Of a stretch of DNA of 64,000 nt, positions 45,894 to 54,570 are shown one piece after another. The position numbers and the translations under genes were made by a program. Source of the stretch: Deltaproteobacteria bacterium (GTDB taxonomy: Bacteria > Bdellovibrionota > JACOXK01); assembly GCA_016186995.1 (NCBI GenBank), contig JACPKQ010000024.1:9489-73488 (forward strand), in the 5' to 3' direction. The notes under the pieces are model-generated. The model ran no database searches and was not told the origin of the DNA. It worked only from the letters and a program-made list of their open reading frames with translations. Each line of letters begins with the position of its first letter. Position 1 is the first letter of the stretch.

Positions 45894-45980
45894 AAACTTA
45901 CATTTTTACTGAGAAACCTCATACATTGTCAAACATCGATTGTGTTCAAAAAGTCTGAATTTTTTCTTAACGAATTAAGT

Positions 45981-46024
45981 TCGAGTGTATGTAAAGATGG
46001 CCTGGAGGTTTTGAAGGGGAGGAT
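45981..46024 (+). repeat. 44-base repeat, copy 2
   Basis: See copy 1 at 23027-23070. Here its core forms the left arm of a perfect inverted repeat. Confidence 0.75.
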
Positions 46025-46066
46025 CCACACCGGGCGGAGGGGCCCCTGAGAGACCTCCAGGCCATC
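45996..46066. repeat. Perfect 14-base inverted repeat
   Basis: GATGGCCTGGAGGT (45996-46009) and ACCTCCAGGCCATC (46053-46066), with a GC-rich 43-base loop holding GGGGCCCC. It lies in the space between uvrA (start) and nagZ (end), both - strand, so it may be a terminator for another transcript, an RNA element or an insertion. No T run is present. Confidence 0.75.
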
Positions 46067-46113
46067 AAGAACATAAAGTTGTTAGAAAAAATTCACACTT
46101 TTTGAACACGACC

Positions 46114-47682
46114 TTATTTAGAAGCGATTTTGTTCTGTATTTCAAAATCGCCTTTGAGATAGGAGATAAAGGTGTGGATACCTTCTAAATGAGAATCATA
46201 AGCACAGAGGTAAGCTGAAACCCCTTTTAATGGGATTGAAAAATAAGGAGTTGAGAAGGAAAGTGCAATAACAGGTATTTTTACTTGTGGGGTTAAATCA
46301 TTAATAAATCTAACATGGCTTTCTTTTTCAAAACCAATAACAATAAAATCATACTTTTTTTTAGAAATTGTTTCTAAAAGAGTTTTTTGAAGTTTTGAAG
46401 TCATACCGTCTTTAAGATATTGAAATTCTGCTTGAGGAAAGCTTGCTTTAAACTCTTTAAAAAATGGATATTGAGAACTTAAAACAAGAATCTTTTTGTT
46501 TTTATCTTTAATAAGCTTGAATGAATCTTTTTGAGATATCAATGTTAGAGATTTTTCTGCAATTTTTTTTCTAAAATCAGAACTTGGTTTTCTTAAAGAA
46601 GATACTTGTGCCTCTTCTCTTTTATACTTTGTGAGAAGAATTCTTGTTAATGATTCATGGAGTCTTTTTAAAGGTATTTTTTTATCTTGAACAGCTTGAT
46701 AAAGCCCATCGAAAACAGTAAGTTGATTTTTTCTTTGACCGGCAACCATCAAAATATCATTTCCAGCTAAAAAGGCATCAACCGCCGCTTTTTTAATACC
46801 CTCTTCATCAAGAATAGCTGACATTTCTAAATCATCACTCAAAACAATACCTTTAAATCCTAATTCTTTGCGCAACAGTCCTACTAAATATTTTTGAGAA
46901 AGTGTAACTGGAAGATCATCCCCTGGAAGAGTAATGTGTGCTGTCATAAGCATATCAACACCTTGATCAATCGCTTTTTTAAAAGGAATAAGATCAAATT
47001 TTTTAAACTTTTCGAATGAGTAAGGAACTCTTGAAAGACCTTTGTGTGAGTCACCTACAGAATTACCATGCCCAGGAAAGTGTTTAGCTGCTGCACTTAA
47101 ACCTGCTTCTTGAAGACCTTTAATAAAAGCATTTCCCATAAGAGCTACTTCATCTGGAGTTCTTCCAAAAGAGCGATTCCCCATCACACTTAAATTTGCC
47201 TGAGCATTGATATCCAAAACAGGAGCTAGGTTAAGATTAAAACCAATACTTTTCATTTGATAACCTAAATGAAAGGCTGCTTCATAAGCTAAATTGGGAT
47301 CTTTTGTTGCCCCTATTGCCATGGCTGATGGGATTCGAAATTGTTTTTCACGAATTCGAATAATATCCCCACCTTCTTGATCTGTTGTAATATAAATAGG
47401 ATATTTTTGTGTGCTTTTAAGATCAGTTATCAATTTTTCAACTTGTTTTGAGTTTTCGATGTTGTAAGAAAAAAGAATAAAGTTCCCAAAGGGGTAGTTT
47501 TTGAGGAGTTTTTGAGACTCAGAAGAAAGCTTTTTACCACGCACACCTACCATCATAATGTGGCCAATCTTCTCTTTTAAAGTCATTTGGTTAATGATAT
47601 TTTCCACTTGAGATTGTGATGCGAAAAGAAAGCTAAAGTTTAAGAAAAGAGAAAAAACGAATATAGAAATAGCTTTGACCAT
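46114..47682 (-). CDS. nagZ: Beta-N-acetylhexosaminidase, glycoside hydrolase family 3
   Basis: 522 residues with a signal peptide (about 1-22), so periplasmic or secreted, unlike cytoplasmic E. coli NagZ. The catalytic motif KHFPGHGNSVGDSHKGL contains the His of the Asp-His dyad typical of NagZ, and the nucleophile Asp is in GIVLSDDLEMSA. ITTDQEGGDIIRIRE and NLAPVLDINA also fit. A C-terminal domain (about 385-515) is present, as in two-domain NagZ forms. It removes GlcNAc from muropeptides in wall turnover, which matches the lytic transglycosylase at 4374. Confidence 0.9.
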   Translation of the reverse strand: MVKAISIFVFSLFLNFSFLFASQSQVENIINQMTLKEKIGHIMMVGVRGKKLSSESQKLLKNYPFGNFILFSYNIENSKQVEKLITDLKSTQKYPIYITTDQEGGDIIRIREKQFRIPSAMAIGATKDPNLAYEAAFHLGYQMKSIGFNLNLAPVLDINAQANLSVMGNRSFGRTPDEVALMGNAFIKGLQEAGLSAAAKHFPGHGNSVGDSHKGLSRVPYSFEKFKKFDLIPFKKAIDQGVDMLMTAHITLPGDDLPVTLSQKYLVGLLRKELGFKGIVLSDDLEMSAILDEEGIKKAAVDAFLAGNDILMVAGQRKNQLTVFDGLYQAVQDKKIPLKRLHESLTRILLTKYKREEAQVSSLRKPSSDFRKKIAEKSLTLISQKDSFKLIKDKNKKILVLSSQYPFFKEFKASFPQAEFQYLKDGMTSKLQKTLLETISKKKYDFIVIGFEKESHVRFINDLTPQVKIPVIALSFSTPYFSIPLKGVSAYLCAYDSHLEGIHTFISYLKGDFEIQNKIASK

Positions 47683-47719
47683 GTCTTTATAACTTTATAT
47701 TCATTTTCATCGGTATGTC

Positions 47720-48898
47720 ATGAGTAAATTTAAAGTCCTTCTCTGGAAGTACTATCTCTACAGGGTTCTCATCCACATCCACTTTTTTAGTGGGGTTCTC
47801 GTTCCCTTTTTTACAGACTGGGGCGGCATCACATTTACCCAAGTGATGATCCTTCAATCATGGTTCATGTTCTGGATTTTTGCTCTTGAAATACCCACAG
47901 GAAGTGTTGCTGATTATTTTGGCAGAAAATACTCTATAGCTCTTGGATGTTTTGCACATGCACTGGGGTGTGTCATTTATGTTATAGCCCCTCAATTCTT
48001 GGTTTTTCTCATAGCAGAGTTTTTGATGGCACTTGGTATGTCGCTTATTTCTGGAGCCAATGAAGCTTTTATTTATGATTCACTTGTTGAAATTAAGGAA
48101 GAACATCAATCTAAAAAGATTTTTGCAAGGGCTGAAAGTTTTGGGCTTAGTGGCATCATGATCTCAGCCCCTATTGGTAGTTGGATGGCAAGTCTTTGGG
48201 GGCTTCAATCAACGATGTTTCTCACAACCTTTCCAACCCTTCTAGGTGGTTTCATTGCTTTAAGTTTTAAAGAACCTAAACTTTACACAGAACAAAAAGA
48301 AAAAAAATATTTTTCTATTCTTAAAGAAGGCACAAAATACTTTTTGCATCACAAAATACTTAAAGTTTTAGCATTCGATATGATTCTTATCCAATCTGTT
48401 GCTTATTTTATGATTTGGCTTTACCAACCCAAACTTCAAAGCATTTATTTTAACATTGTTTACTTCGGGCTTGTTCATGCCTCTTTTGTTTTAAGTCAAA
48501 CTGTGATGATGAACTATTTTGAAAAGCTTGAAAAAATTTTTCGTTCCAAAAAAAGGCTCATCTTTTTAACCTCTTTTTTAACAGGGTGTTTTTTCTTGCT
48601 CACTGGGTTTACAAACATGATTGTTCCCACACTATTAGGAATTATTCTCGGTGGAGGAATAGGTCTTTCAAGGCGTCCTATTCTCATTAGTTACATGAAC
48701 AAACACATCCCCTCTCATCAAAGAGCAACGATTCTTTCTTGCGTTTCCATGATGCGAACCTTCATGTTGGTTATTATTAACCCTTTTGTAGGCTATCTTG
48801 CCAGCCAATACCTTAACACTACCTTCATTGTTTTAGGAAGCTTTGCTCTACTCTTTTCGCTTGCTTCAAAAGTTCAAGAAGAACATCTTTTAGATTAA
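47720..48898 (+). CDS. Major facilitator superfamily transporter
   Basis: 392 residues, about eleven to twelve membrane helices. The loop between helices 2 and 3 has the MFS motif as GSVADYFGRKYSI. FLMALGMSLISGANEAFIYD and RAESFGLSGIMISAPIG resemble the tetracycline/multidrug-type MFS subgroup with an Asp in helix 4. The substrate is unknown. Divergent from nagZ with 37 bases between starts; convergent with the acyltransferase gene. Confidence 0.88.
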   Translation: MSKFKVLLWKYYLYRVLIHIHFFSGVLVPFFTDWGGITFTQVMILQSWFMFWIFALEIPTGSVADYFGRKYSIALGCFAHALGCVIYVIAPQFLVFLIAEFLMALGMSLISGANEAFIYDSLVEIKEEHQSKKIFARAESFGLSGIMISAPIGSWMASLWGLQSTMFLTTFPTLLGGFIALSFKEPKLYTEQKEKKYFSILKEGTKYFLHHKILKVLAFDMILIQSVAYFMIWLYQPKLQSIYFNIVYFGLVHASFVLSQTVMMNYFEKLEKIFRSKKRLIFLTSFLTGCFFLLTGFTNMIVPTLLGIILGGGIGLSRRPILISYMNKHIPSHQRATILSCVSMMRTFMLVIINPFVGYLASQYLNTTFIVLGSFALLFSLASKVQEEHLLD

Positions 48899-48900
48899 AA

Positions 48901-49563
48901 TTAAATAAGATGTTGAGCTTGAGTTTGTAAGTTTAAAAGCTCTTGTTCTACTTGAAGTCTGATATTTTCTATCTCTTCTTCACTAGCATCTTTTGATATA
49001 AAAAAAGGCTGTCCACCAATAAGAACACCTTTTGAAAAAGGAATGGGTAGATAACATTGATCCCAACTTGATTTAAAAATAATTTTTTTTGGAAAATAAC
49101 AACTGAGTGGAATGATGGGACTCCCTGTTAGTTTAGCTAAATACAATATCCCTTTTTTTACTTTATAAAGTGGCCCTTTAGAACCATCAACAGCAATAGC
49201 TCCATGACTTCCACTTTTAATATCTCTTACCATTTGTCTTAATGCAAAAGCTCCACCTTTTGATGCAGATCCTCTTGAAACTAAAAAGCCTAGATATCTT
49301 TGGATAGAAGCACTTAATTCACCATCACGACTTAAGCTAGACATAGTACTGATAGACCTATGATTTAAACTACCAATCATAGCTAAACAAAAATTATGTT
49401 GGTGCCAGTAGGGGTAAAGTAAACCTTTTTTGCTTTGAGATTCATATTTTTGAACAACATCATCATGAACTTTTTTAATTCGAAGCGTTCGTCCCCATAG
49501 TTTTAGGATTGTGGCCACACAAAAACAGCTAGCTTTAAATAATGTCTTGCGCATAAAAACCAT
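48901..49563 (-). CDS. DUF374 lysophospholipid acyltransferase-like protein
   Basis: 220 residues, one N-terminal membrane helix (about 10-25). LLYPYWHQHNFCLAMI contains the family His, SLSRDGELSASI the Asp-Gly, then RGSASKGGAFALRQM and AVDGSKGP. These are the DUF374 motifs, a branch of the LPLAT/HtrB-like superfamily thought to act on lipid A or phospholipids. ATG at 49563 with AGGA ten bases upstream; an ATG three codons in is an alternative. No lipid A genes are adjacent. Confidence 0.82.
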   Translation of the reverse strand: MVFMRKTLFKASCFCVATILKLWGRTLRIKKVHDDVVQKYESQSKKGLLYPYWHQHNFCLAMIGSLNHRSISTMSSLSRDGELSASIQRYLGFLVSRGSASKGGAFALRQMVRDIKSGSHGAIAVDGSKGPLYKVKKGILYLAKLTGSPIIPLSCYFPKKIIFKSSWDQCYLPIPFSKGVLIGGQPFFISKDASEEEIENIRLQVEQELLNLQTQAQHLI

Positions 49564-49689
49564 TTAACACAGTCCTTTAAAGCACTCAATCATGGTTTAA
49601 AAAAGGGAGTTGCGATGAGCACATGTGATGTTATCCACATGTTTATGCAACTTAGGTTCTTGAAATGGCAGAATAACAAGCTTGCTTCT

Positions 49690-49745
49690 GAATTGGGGGC
49701 ATATTTTTTGCTCCTAAACGTGCGCAAAAAACAGCGCCCCAATTC
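49690..49745. repeat. Long imperfect hairpin
   Basis: GAATTGGGGGC...TTTTTTGC (49690-49711) pairs with GCGCAAAAAAC...GCCCCAATTC (49722-49745). GTTCTTGAAATGGC just before it (near 49652) is also found at 22742, beside the MITE-like element. Confidence 0.6.
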
Positions 49746-49756
49746 TCTCATGGATA

Positions 49757-49839
49757 CGTGTCATTGCGAGTGTAGCGAAGCAATCCCATCGCGGTAGCGA
49801 TGAGATCACCACGGGTTCTTTCAGAACCCTCGTGATGAC
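49757..49839. repeat. Dispersed TGTCATTGCGA repeat
   Basis: TGTCATTGCGAGTGTAGCGA followed by AGCAATCCCATCGC, a GCGGTAGC loop, then GGGTTCTTTCAGAACCC and TGATGACA. The cleanest copy in the window of the family at 972 and 3143. Confidence 0.75.
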
Positions 49840-50052
49840 AGACAAGATGTGCGTGGGAGATTATAAATACAAAGTGTTTGATATAAGCGTCCCAGAGTCA
49901 CCTACAGCTCATCGCAACTTTCTAAAAATAGTTGAATGTAAAAATTATCTACGCTTTTAGCTTTAAATTTAGCCATTTTAAAAAAAGTCTTGATCAAATC
50001 ATGTAAAAAGTATATGTTTGGGCCCCTGAAAACAGAGGATTTTTAGGCTACG
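49840..50052. other. Gene-free stretch upstream of a regulator gene
   Basis: AT-rich, presumably carrying the promoter of the gene at 50053. I saw no clear -35/-10 pair and no repeat. Confidence 0.35.
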
Positions 50053-51663
50053 ATGAGGGATGATAAAAGAGCCATACAGTTAAAAATCGTTAATGAAGTT
50101 GCTGAACTCATTCTCTCAACCCTTGATCTTAAAAAACTTTACGATGAAGTCCTTCATAAAATTCAACAAAAATTTGAATACTTTCACCTTTCTTTTTGGC
50201 TTTTAGACCGAAAAACAAATAATCTTGTTTTGACAGCCCATGCTGGATATGAAGAGCCCAAAGTTCAAATTGGTTATAGACTTCCAGTCAATAATGGCAT
50301 CTTAAGTTGGGTTGTTCAAAACCAAAAATCAAGACTTGTTCCTAACACAAGTTTAGAACCCGATTTTGTTAAATTAAGTCCTGAGTCAGCAAAAATTAAA
50401 TCTGAGGTTGCCTCTCCGGTAAAGCTTCATGAACAGTTCATTGGGGTACTCGATATCGAAAGTGAAAATCTTGCTGGTTTTGATGATTTTGATGTGCTTG
50501 TTCTTGAAACTATTGCGAACCAATTTGCTATAGCTATTCACAACGCTCATCTTTATGAAGAAATAAAATCTTTCAACTCCGTACTTAACCAAAAAGTTCG
50601 AGAAAAAACAGAAGAGCTACGAGTCGCTCATCAAAAAATTTTAGAACAAAAAAGAGATCTTAAAAAAGAAAACCAAAATTTAAAAACAATTATTTCTTCT
50701 CACCAAAATTATAATGATACAGATCCTGTTGGAGAATCTAAAGCTTTGCAATCGCTTTTAAATATGGTCGATAAAATTGCTCCAACCAATGCAACAGCCC
50801 TTATCCAAGGAGAAAGCGGAACAGGAAAAGAACTCATTGCAAAAAGACTTCATGAAAGAAGTCACCGCACTAAAAAACCTTATGTCACTATTAACTGTGG
50901 TGCTCTTCAAGAAACACTTCTTGAGTCAGAACTTTTTGGACATGAAAAGGGCTCCTTTACAGGAGCCCACGTCCAGAAAATTGGATTGGCAGAAACGGCT
51001 GATGGTGGAACTCTTTTTCTAGATGAAATTGGGGAATTAGGAGCAGGAATCCAAGCAAAAATTCTTCGTTTCTTACAGGAAGGAGAAATCTACAGAGTAG
51101 GTGGTAAAAAAGCTCTCAAGATTGACGTAAGAATTATTTCTGCAACAAATAAAGATCTTGAAAAAGAAGTTAAAGAAGGCCATTTTCGAGAAGATCTTTA
51201 CTACAGAATTAATACCATTACTTTAAGAATACCTCCTTTAAGAAAAAGAAAAGAAGATATTCCCCTTCTCGTCAATTATTTCCTTAAAAATAGTAAATAT
51301 GGTGGAATGACTCACAAATCTATTTCTACAGAGGCTATGGAACTTCTTCAAGAATATGATTGGCCAGGAAATATTCGTGAACTGCAAAACGTTATTGAAA
51401 GAATTAAAATTTTAGCAGAAGGAGATATGATTGCTCCAGATGATATTCGCTATAATATTCAATTCCCAGTAAGAACCAAAGCTCATCTGCCAGACATGAC
51501 ATCTTCAACTCTGCCTTTAGAAGAGCTTGAAAGAACTCATATTTTAAGAACCTTAGATTTTTACAAAGGAAATAAAACAAAAGCAGCACATGCCTTAGGA
51601 ATTACAATTAAAACACTTTATAACAAACTTCACAAATATCATCCTGATTTGGTAGAACATTAA
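50053..51663 (+). CDS. Sigma54-dependent regulator with N-terminal GAF domain
   Basis: 536 residues. GAF sensor (about 10-170: HLSFWLLDRKTNNLVLTAHA, GVLDIESENLAGFDDFDVLV), then a coiled coil (about 175-215). AAA+ domain: GESGTGKELIAKRLHE, FGHEKGSFTGAHVQ (GSFTGA form), GGTLFLDEIGELG, REDLYYRINTITLRIPPLRK and WPGNIRELQNVIERI. Fis-type HTH at the end (GNKTKAAHALGITIKTLYNK). The layout resembles FhlA/NorR-like activators; the ligand bound by GAF is not predictable. No neighbour points to a target. The start codon has no strong Shine-Dalgarno. Confidence 0.9.
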   Translation: MRDDKRAIQLKIVNEVAELILSTLDLKKLYDEVLHKIQQKFEYFHLSFWLLDRKTNNLVLTAHAGYEEPKVQIGYRLPVNNGILSWVVQNQKSRLVPNTSLEPDFVKLSPESAKIKSEVASPVKLHEQFIGVLDIESENLAGFDDFDVLVLETIANQFAIAIHNAHLYEEIKSFNSVLNQKVREKTEELRVAHQKILEQKRDLKKENQNLKTIISSHQNYNDTDPVGESKALQSLLNMVDKIAPTNATALIQGESGTGKELIAKRLHERSHRTKKPYVTINCGALQETLLESELFGHEKGSFTGAHVQKIGLAETADGGTLFLDEIGELGAGIQAKILRFLQEGEIYRVGGKKALKIDVRIISATNKDLEKEVKEGHFREDLYYRINTITLRIPPLRKRKEDIPLLVNYFLKNSKYGGMTHKSISTEAMELLQEYDWPGNIRELQNVIERIKILAEGDMIAPDDIRYNIQFPVRTKAHLPDMTSSTLPLEELERTHILRTLDFYKGNKTKAAHALGITIKTLYNKLHKYHPDLVEH

Positions 51664-51685
51664 TCTTAAAAATAAAAAGCTCTAG

Positions 51686-51762
51686 AAAGCCAACACTGCG
51701 CTCTGCTCGTGTTGGCACTATTTGAAAATGCCCATTGCAAGACAATGGGCGATATAGGTCTC
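51686..51762 (-). repeat. 77-base direct repeat, copy 1, with tRNA-Val 3' fragment
   Basis: Identical (by eye) to 51863-51939. It contains hairpin GCCAACAC...GTGTTGGC, terminator-like GCCCATT...AATGGGC, and the last ~18 bases of tRNA-Val. After it the sequence diverges from the tRNA. Confidence 0.88.
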
Positions 51763-51812
51763 CTCTCATGTCAAAAACTGCTTCGCATTTTTTGCATTCG
51801 AGCCCGGGCCTC

Positions 51813-51844
51813 CTGAACCACCAGCATAGCTGGTACCGGTTCAG
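51813..51844. repeat. Hairpin between the two 77-base copies
   Basis: CTGAACC-N-CCAGC-ATA-GCTGG...GGTTCAG, within the 100-base spacer. Confidence 0.7.
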
Positions 51845-51862
51845 TCCGGCCTTCTCGACCTT

Positions 51863-51939
51863 AAAGCCAACACTGCGCTCTGCTCGTGTTGGCACTATTT
51901 GAAAATGCCCATTGCAAGACAATGGGCGATATAGGTCTC
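51863..51939 (-). repeat. 77-base direct repeat, copy 2, at the 3' end of tRNA-Val
   Basis: Functional context copy: continues into the intact tRNA. Its TGCCCATT-GCAAGAC-AATGGGC stem just past the tRNA 3' end could act as the tRNA terminator. Confidence 0.88.
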
Positions 51940-51994
51940 GAACCTATGACCTCTGCAATGTGAATGCAGCGCTCTACCACTGAGCTAATCGCCC
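51923..51994 (-). tRNA. tRNA-Val(CAC)
   Basis: 72 bases. Acceptor GGGCGAT/ATCGCCC with discriminator A, D arm GCTCAGTGGTAGAGC, anticodon stem CTGCA/TGCAG with loop TTCACAT (anticodon CAC, codon GUG), T arm ATAGG-TTCGAGA-CCTAT. CCA is not encoded. Confidence 0.93.
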
Positions 51995-52046
51995 AAAACT
52001 AACCTCTTCCTAATAACAAATGAGCCTTTCCCCAGTTTGAAGGGAT

Positions 52047-52128
52047 CCCGGACGTTCGGCTAAAGCCTCTTCCGGGACTCGCTCTTTTGTGCTTGGCATT
52101 GCACAAAATAGCTTCGGCTAATCGCCCA
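52047..52128. repeat. Hairpin pair plus displaced tRNA-Val 5' fragment
   Basis: TCCCGGA...TCCGGGA, then TTTTGTGC-TTGGCATT-GCACAAAA. It ends with GCTAATCGCCCA (52117-52128), identical to the tRNA-Val 5' acceptor/D-arm junction at 51984-51995. The first hairpin resembles the GGGATCCC-type dispersed repeats. Confidence 0.6.
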
Positions 52129-52150
52129 CATATTAAAATAAAGTTCTTCC

Positions 52151-53146
52151 TCATTTATTGAGCATTCCAGGAAAATCTTTTGTGACTCTTTTCTCAAACC
52201 ATCGATTAAAATCAATAAGATCTTTTTCAAGGTATGGGTTGTAATCAAAAATGTCAGTATATCTTTTGTATATCTTTGCTTTTTCTTTGACTAATTTTTC
52301 AGAGTAGTTTTGTGACTTCTCTTGTTCAATATTAAATTGATTTTCAAAGTTGGAGATAGCCTCCGAAATAGCATTGTAGTTTTTATTAAAGATTGCTAGT
52401 AATGATTTTTTTTCGTTTTTATTGAGTGCAAGCTTTTGAGCATGGTCATAGAGATAGCGTGACGCCGCTAAACCTTCGTGAAGCTTATGAAATGTGTATT
52501 TGAGATGCGATAAGAGCCCTTCCAGATAAATAAGCTCTGCCTCTTCCATCTGTGTTTGTGCCACTTTTTTATCTTTTTGAAGAATGCACTCATATTTTTT
52601 TTTTGCTTCTACATATTGATTATAAAGCATTCTGTTTGTTAAATACGTATTAGGATAAATAGCTGTCTTGTCCTCTGTATCGTAAGCCTCAACTACGTGT
52701 AAAAAGTAAGCATAAAGAACGTGAGCTTTATTGGCATCCATAAAGAATCCAATCTTTGCTGGAAGACACTTATAGTCTATCAATCCATCACTTTCATTTT
52801 TAGGTAATTTTTCATAAAGGGGGAAAATAGGGGTAGCAAAGCTCACTGGCATGTTTTCAGTATCATTCATGTATCTTTCCATATCATATGACTTAGAAGT
52901 GATATATTTTTCTGGAATAGTAATGGGATTTTCTGGATTTGATTTGAGATTGACTCTGACTACATCAAATCCTTCGCGAGTGAGTGTTTCAAGCATCTCA
53001 TGGATTGTTTTTTTTGCTTGATCAAAAAGCTTTTCATCTTCGATCATCAAGTGAAAACCAACATGAACTTCTTTTGCCGATACAACGCCAATAAATGACA
53101 CAAGAGCTAATAACGTAAGGACGAGTAAGCGAATTTTAATGATCAG
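52151..53146 (-). CDS. Exported protein of unknown function (possible CTG start)
   Basis: 331 residues if started at the CTG at 53146, which has AAAAAGGAG ideally placed (five-base gap) and begins a clean signal peptide (IIKIRLLVLTLLALVSFIGV, then VSA). The only other in-frame start I saw before the signal is a TTG at 53209, which would give a poor N-terminus. The mature protein is largely helical; residues about 180-330 have coiled-coil stretches (FENQFNIEQEKSQNYSEKLV). No domain recognised. It is encoded downstream of another exported protein (53237), so the two may work together in the envelope. Confidence 0.65.
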   Translation of the reverse strand: MIIKIRLLVLTLLALVSFIGVVSAKEVHVGFHLMIEDEKLFDQAKKTIHEMLETLTREGFDVVRVNLKSNPENPITIPEKYITSKSYDMERYMNDTENMPVSFATPIFPLYEKLPKNESDGLIDYKCLPAKIGFFMDANKAHVLYAYFLHVVEAYDTEDKTAIYPNTYLTNRMLYNQYVEAKKKYECILQKDKKVAQTQMEEAELIYLEGLLSHLKYTFHKLHEGLAASRYLYDHAQKLALNKNEKKSLLAIFNKNYNAISEAISNFENQFNIEQEKSQNYSEKLVKEKAKIYKRYTDIFDYNPYLEKDLIDFNRWFEKRVTKDFPGMLNK

Positions 53147-53236
53147 AAAATCTCCTTTTTCAAGAAGAAAAATTTTAATTTCTGTACCATGAGCACATGT
53201 GAAAAGCAAACGCTTAAGGATCTGCCCCTGGTTTGA

Positions 53237-53917
53237 CTAGTCTTTTTGGAATATATACAGGGCCTGGGAAATGTATTGTATTAGGTTTTTATTCATTTTT
53301 AATTCAGCCACAGCATTTGTCGCTTCTTGTGTTTGAATCTTTGACACATAGACAGCCGCATTATATCTCACCGAAATATCCTCATCTTCATCCTTGATCA
53401 AGGCAACAAAATCCTGAATCATTTGTGAATTTGGATGAAGGACCATGAACTCAAGACTGGATTGAGCCGCACTGGTAACATCACTCATAATATCATATGT
53501 GTAAGCATGGACAATGGCTGCAAGAATCTTTTGGGTACCAAAGTCCATTTTAGAGAGCATCTCAACGGCTTCAATCCGCTTATACATAGTCTTGGAAGCT
53601 TCAATTCGATGACGCCTGTCATCCCACTCCACAAATTGTACGGCAAATGTTTCAAAAACATTCACTCTCATAATGCTGTAATAGTGGGCCTTTAAGTTTT
53701 CTTCTTTCCCATCTTCAAGAATTTGTAAATATTCTTGTCTTTTTTTCGCAAGGATCGCACGTGCTTGGTCTCGGTCGATTTGAGATTGCTTAGGATCATC
53801 ACGCACAGTTATTAAAAACAAAATGATATCATTTGATTCAGCTCTGACTCCAATGGGGAATTGGACAGAAACCAATATAAGAAAAAAAACAATCACGATT
53901 TTTTTACTGTACTTCAT
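53237..53917 (-). CDS. Exported helical-repeat protein
   Basis: 226 residues with a signal peptide (about 1-26, ending VRA). The mature part is helical and resembles HEAT-type repeats: YKRIEAVEMLSKMDFGTQKI, SDVTSAAQSSLEFMVLHP and DISVRYNAAVYVSKIQTQEA follow a similar pattern. Such repeats usually bind other proteins. No catalytic motif. It starts a short - strand unit with 52151-53146, about 90 bases apart. A palindrome 90 bases upstream (54008-54026) may control it. Confidence 0.65.
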   Translation of the reverse strand: MKYSKKIVIVFFLILVSVQFPIGVRAESNDIILFLITVRDDPKQSQIDRDQARAILAKKRQEYLQILEDGKEENLKAHYYSIMRVNVFETFAVQFVEWDDRRHRIEASKTMYKRIEAVEMLSKMDFGTQKILAAIVHAYTYDIMSDVTSAAQSSLEFMVLHPNSQMIQDFVALIKDEDEDISVRYNAAVYVSKIQTQEATNAVAELKMNKNLIQYISQALYIFQKD

Positions 53918-54007
53918 AAAAATATAATTGAAGCAAGGAACACACCCATTTTTTTGTACAAAAAATCAAATGATGTCAAAGACATAGCAATGTGGAGAGC
54001 TGGATTG

Positions 54008-54026
54008 ACTGACAAAAATTGTCAGT
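54008..54026. promoter_or_regulatory. 8-3-8 palindrome
   Basis: ACTGACAA-AAA-TTGTCAGT, perfect, upstream of the 53237-53917 gene and downstream of tRNA-Phe. A possible repressor site. Confidence 0.4.
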
Positions 54027-54100
54027 TACATCGTAAATCGACAAATACAGTGAGCCATTCATGAGCTCTATTATATTATTGATTTTAAAAAAAAAGAGTG

Positions 54101-54173
<73 letters not shown>

Positions 54174-54252
54174 ACTTGTGTATTCAACTAACTCATCAGT
54201 GATAATTTTTCAAAACTTTCTTTTTTTCTAGCTCAGCCTTCCAGGCTTACCG

Positions 54253-54378
54253 CTTTCTGTAAAGCTCGAACAAGTTCTCGCTAACAGAAAGTCTCCAGCT
54301 GCTCATCTAAAATTCAAATGCTGAGCTCTGCTCGCATTCTCATTAAGATGAGCTACGCTTCCGTGCTACCGGGCCACT
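54253..54378. repeat. Paired hairpins plus displaced tRNA-Phe 5' fragment
   Basis: CTTTCTGT (54253-54260) with ACAGAAAG (54284-54291); GCTCATCT (54301-54308) with AGATGAGC (54346-54353) and an inner AATG/CATT pair. Ends with GCTACCGGGCCACT (54365-54378), identical to the tRNA-Phe 5' end region at 54163-54176. Confidence 0.65.
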
Positions 54379-54484
54379 AACAAAACTGATCCCACTAACA
54401 TAAGGATCTAATTAGATTTTTTTTTGCATAACTTAACTTATTTGTCATCTCTTAAAAAAATGATTATTATTTAAGCGGGATAAC

Positions 54485-54509
54485 TTTTTTGAAGAATTTC
54501 TTCAAAAAA
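54485..54509. promoter_or_regulatory. Perfect 12-1-12 palindrome
   Basis: TTTTTTGAAGAA-T-TTCTTCAAAAAA, about 60 bases upstream of the first multiheme cytochrome gene. It could be an operator or, with its A/T flanks, a weak bidirectional terminator. Confidence 0.5.
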
Positions 54510-54570
54510 CTGTTCTAGGTCATAAAAACCTTCTTTAGAAAAGTATAGCTCTACCCGATATAGTACTTAT

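Noticed and set aside
49615-49797. 60-codon frame with a GGGAG Shine-Dalgarno
   Set aside because: It runs through the hairpin at 49690 and into the dispersed repeat (ending CECSEAIPSR), so it is probably chance reading of repeats.
51608-51922. 104-codon - strand frame
   Set aside because: It is made of the 77-base direct repeat with tRNA fragments and overlaps the end of the GAF regulator gene; the internal protein repeats come from the DNA duplication.
53861-54064. 67-codon + strand frame
   Set aside because: It overlaps the signal-peptide region of the opposite gene, and there is no ribosome-binding site.
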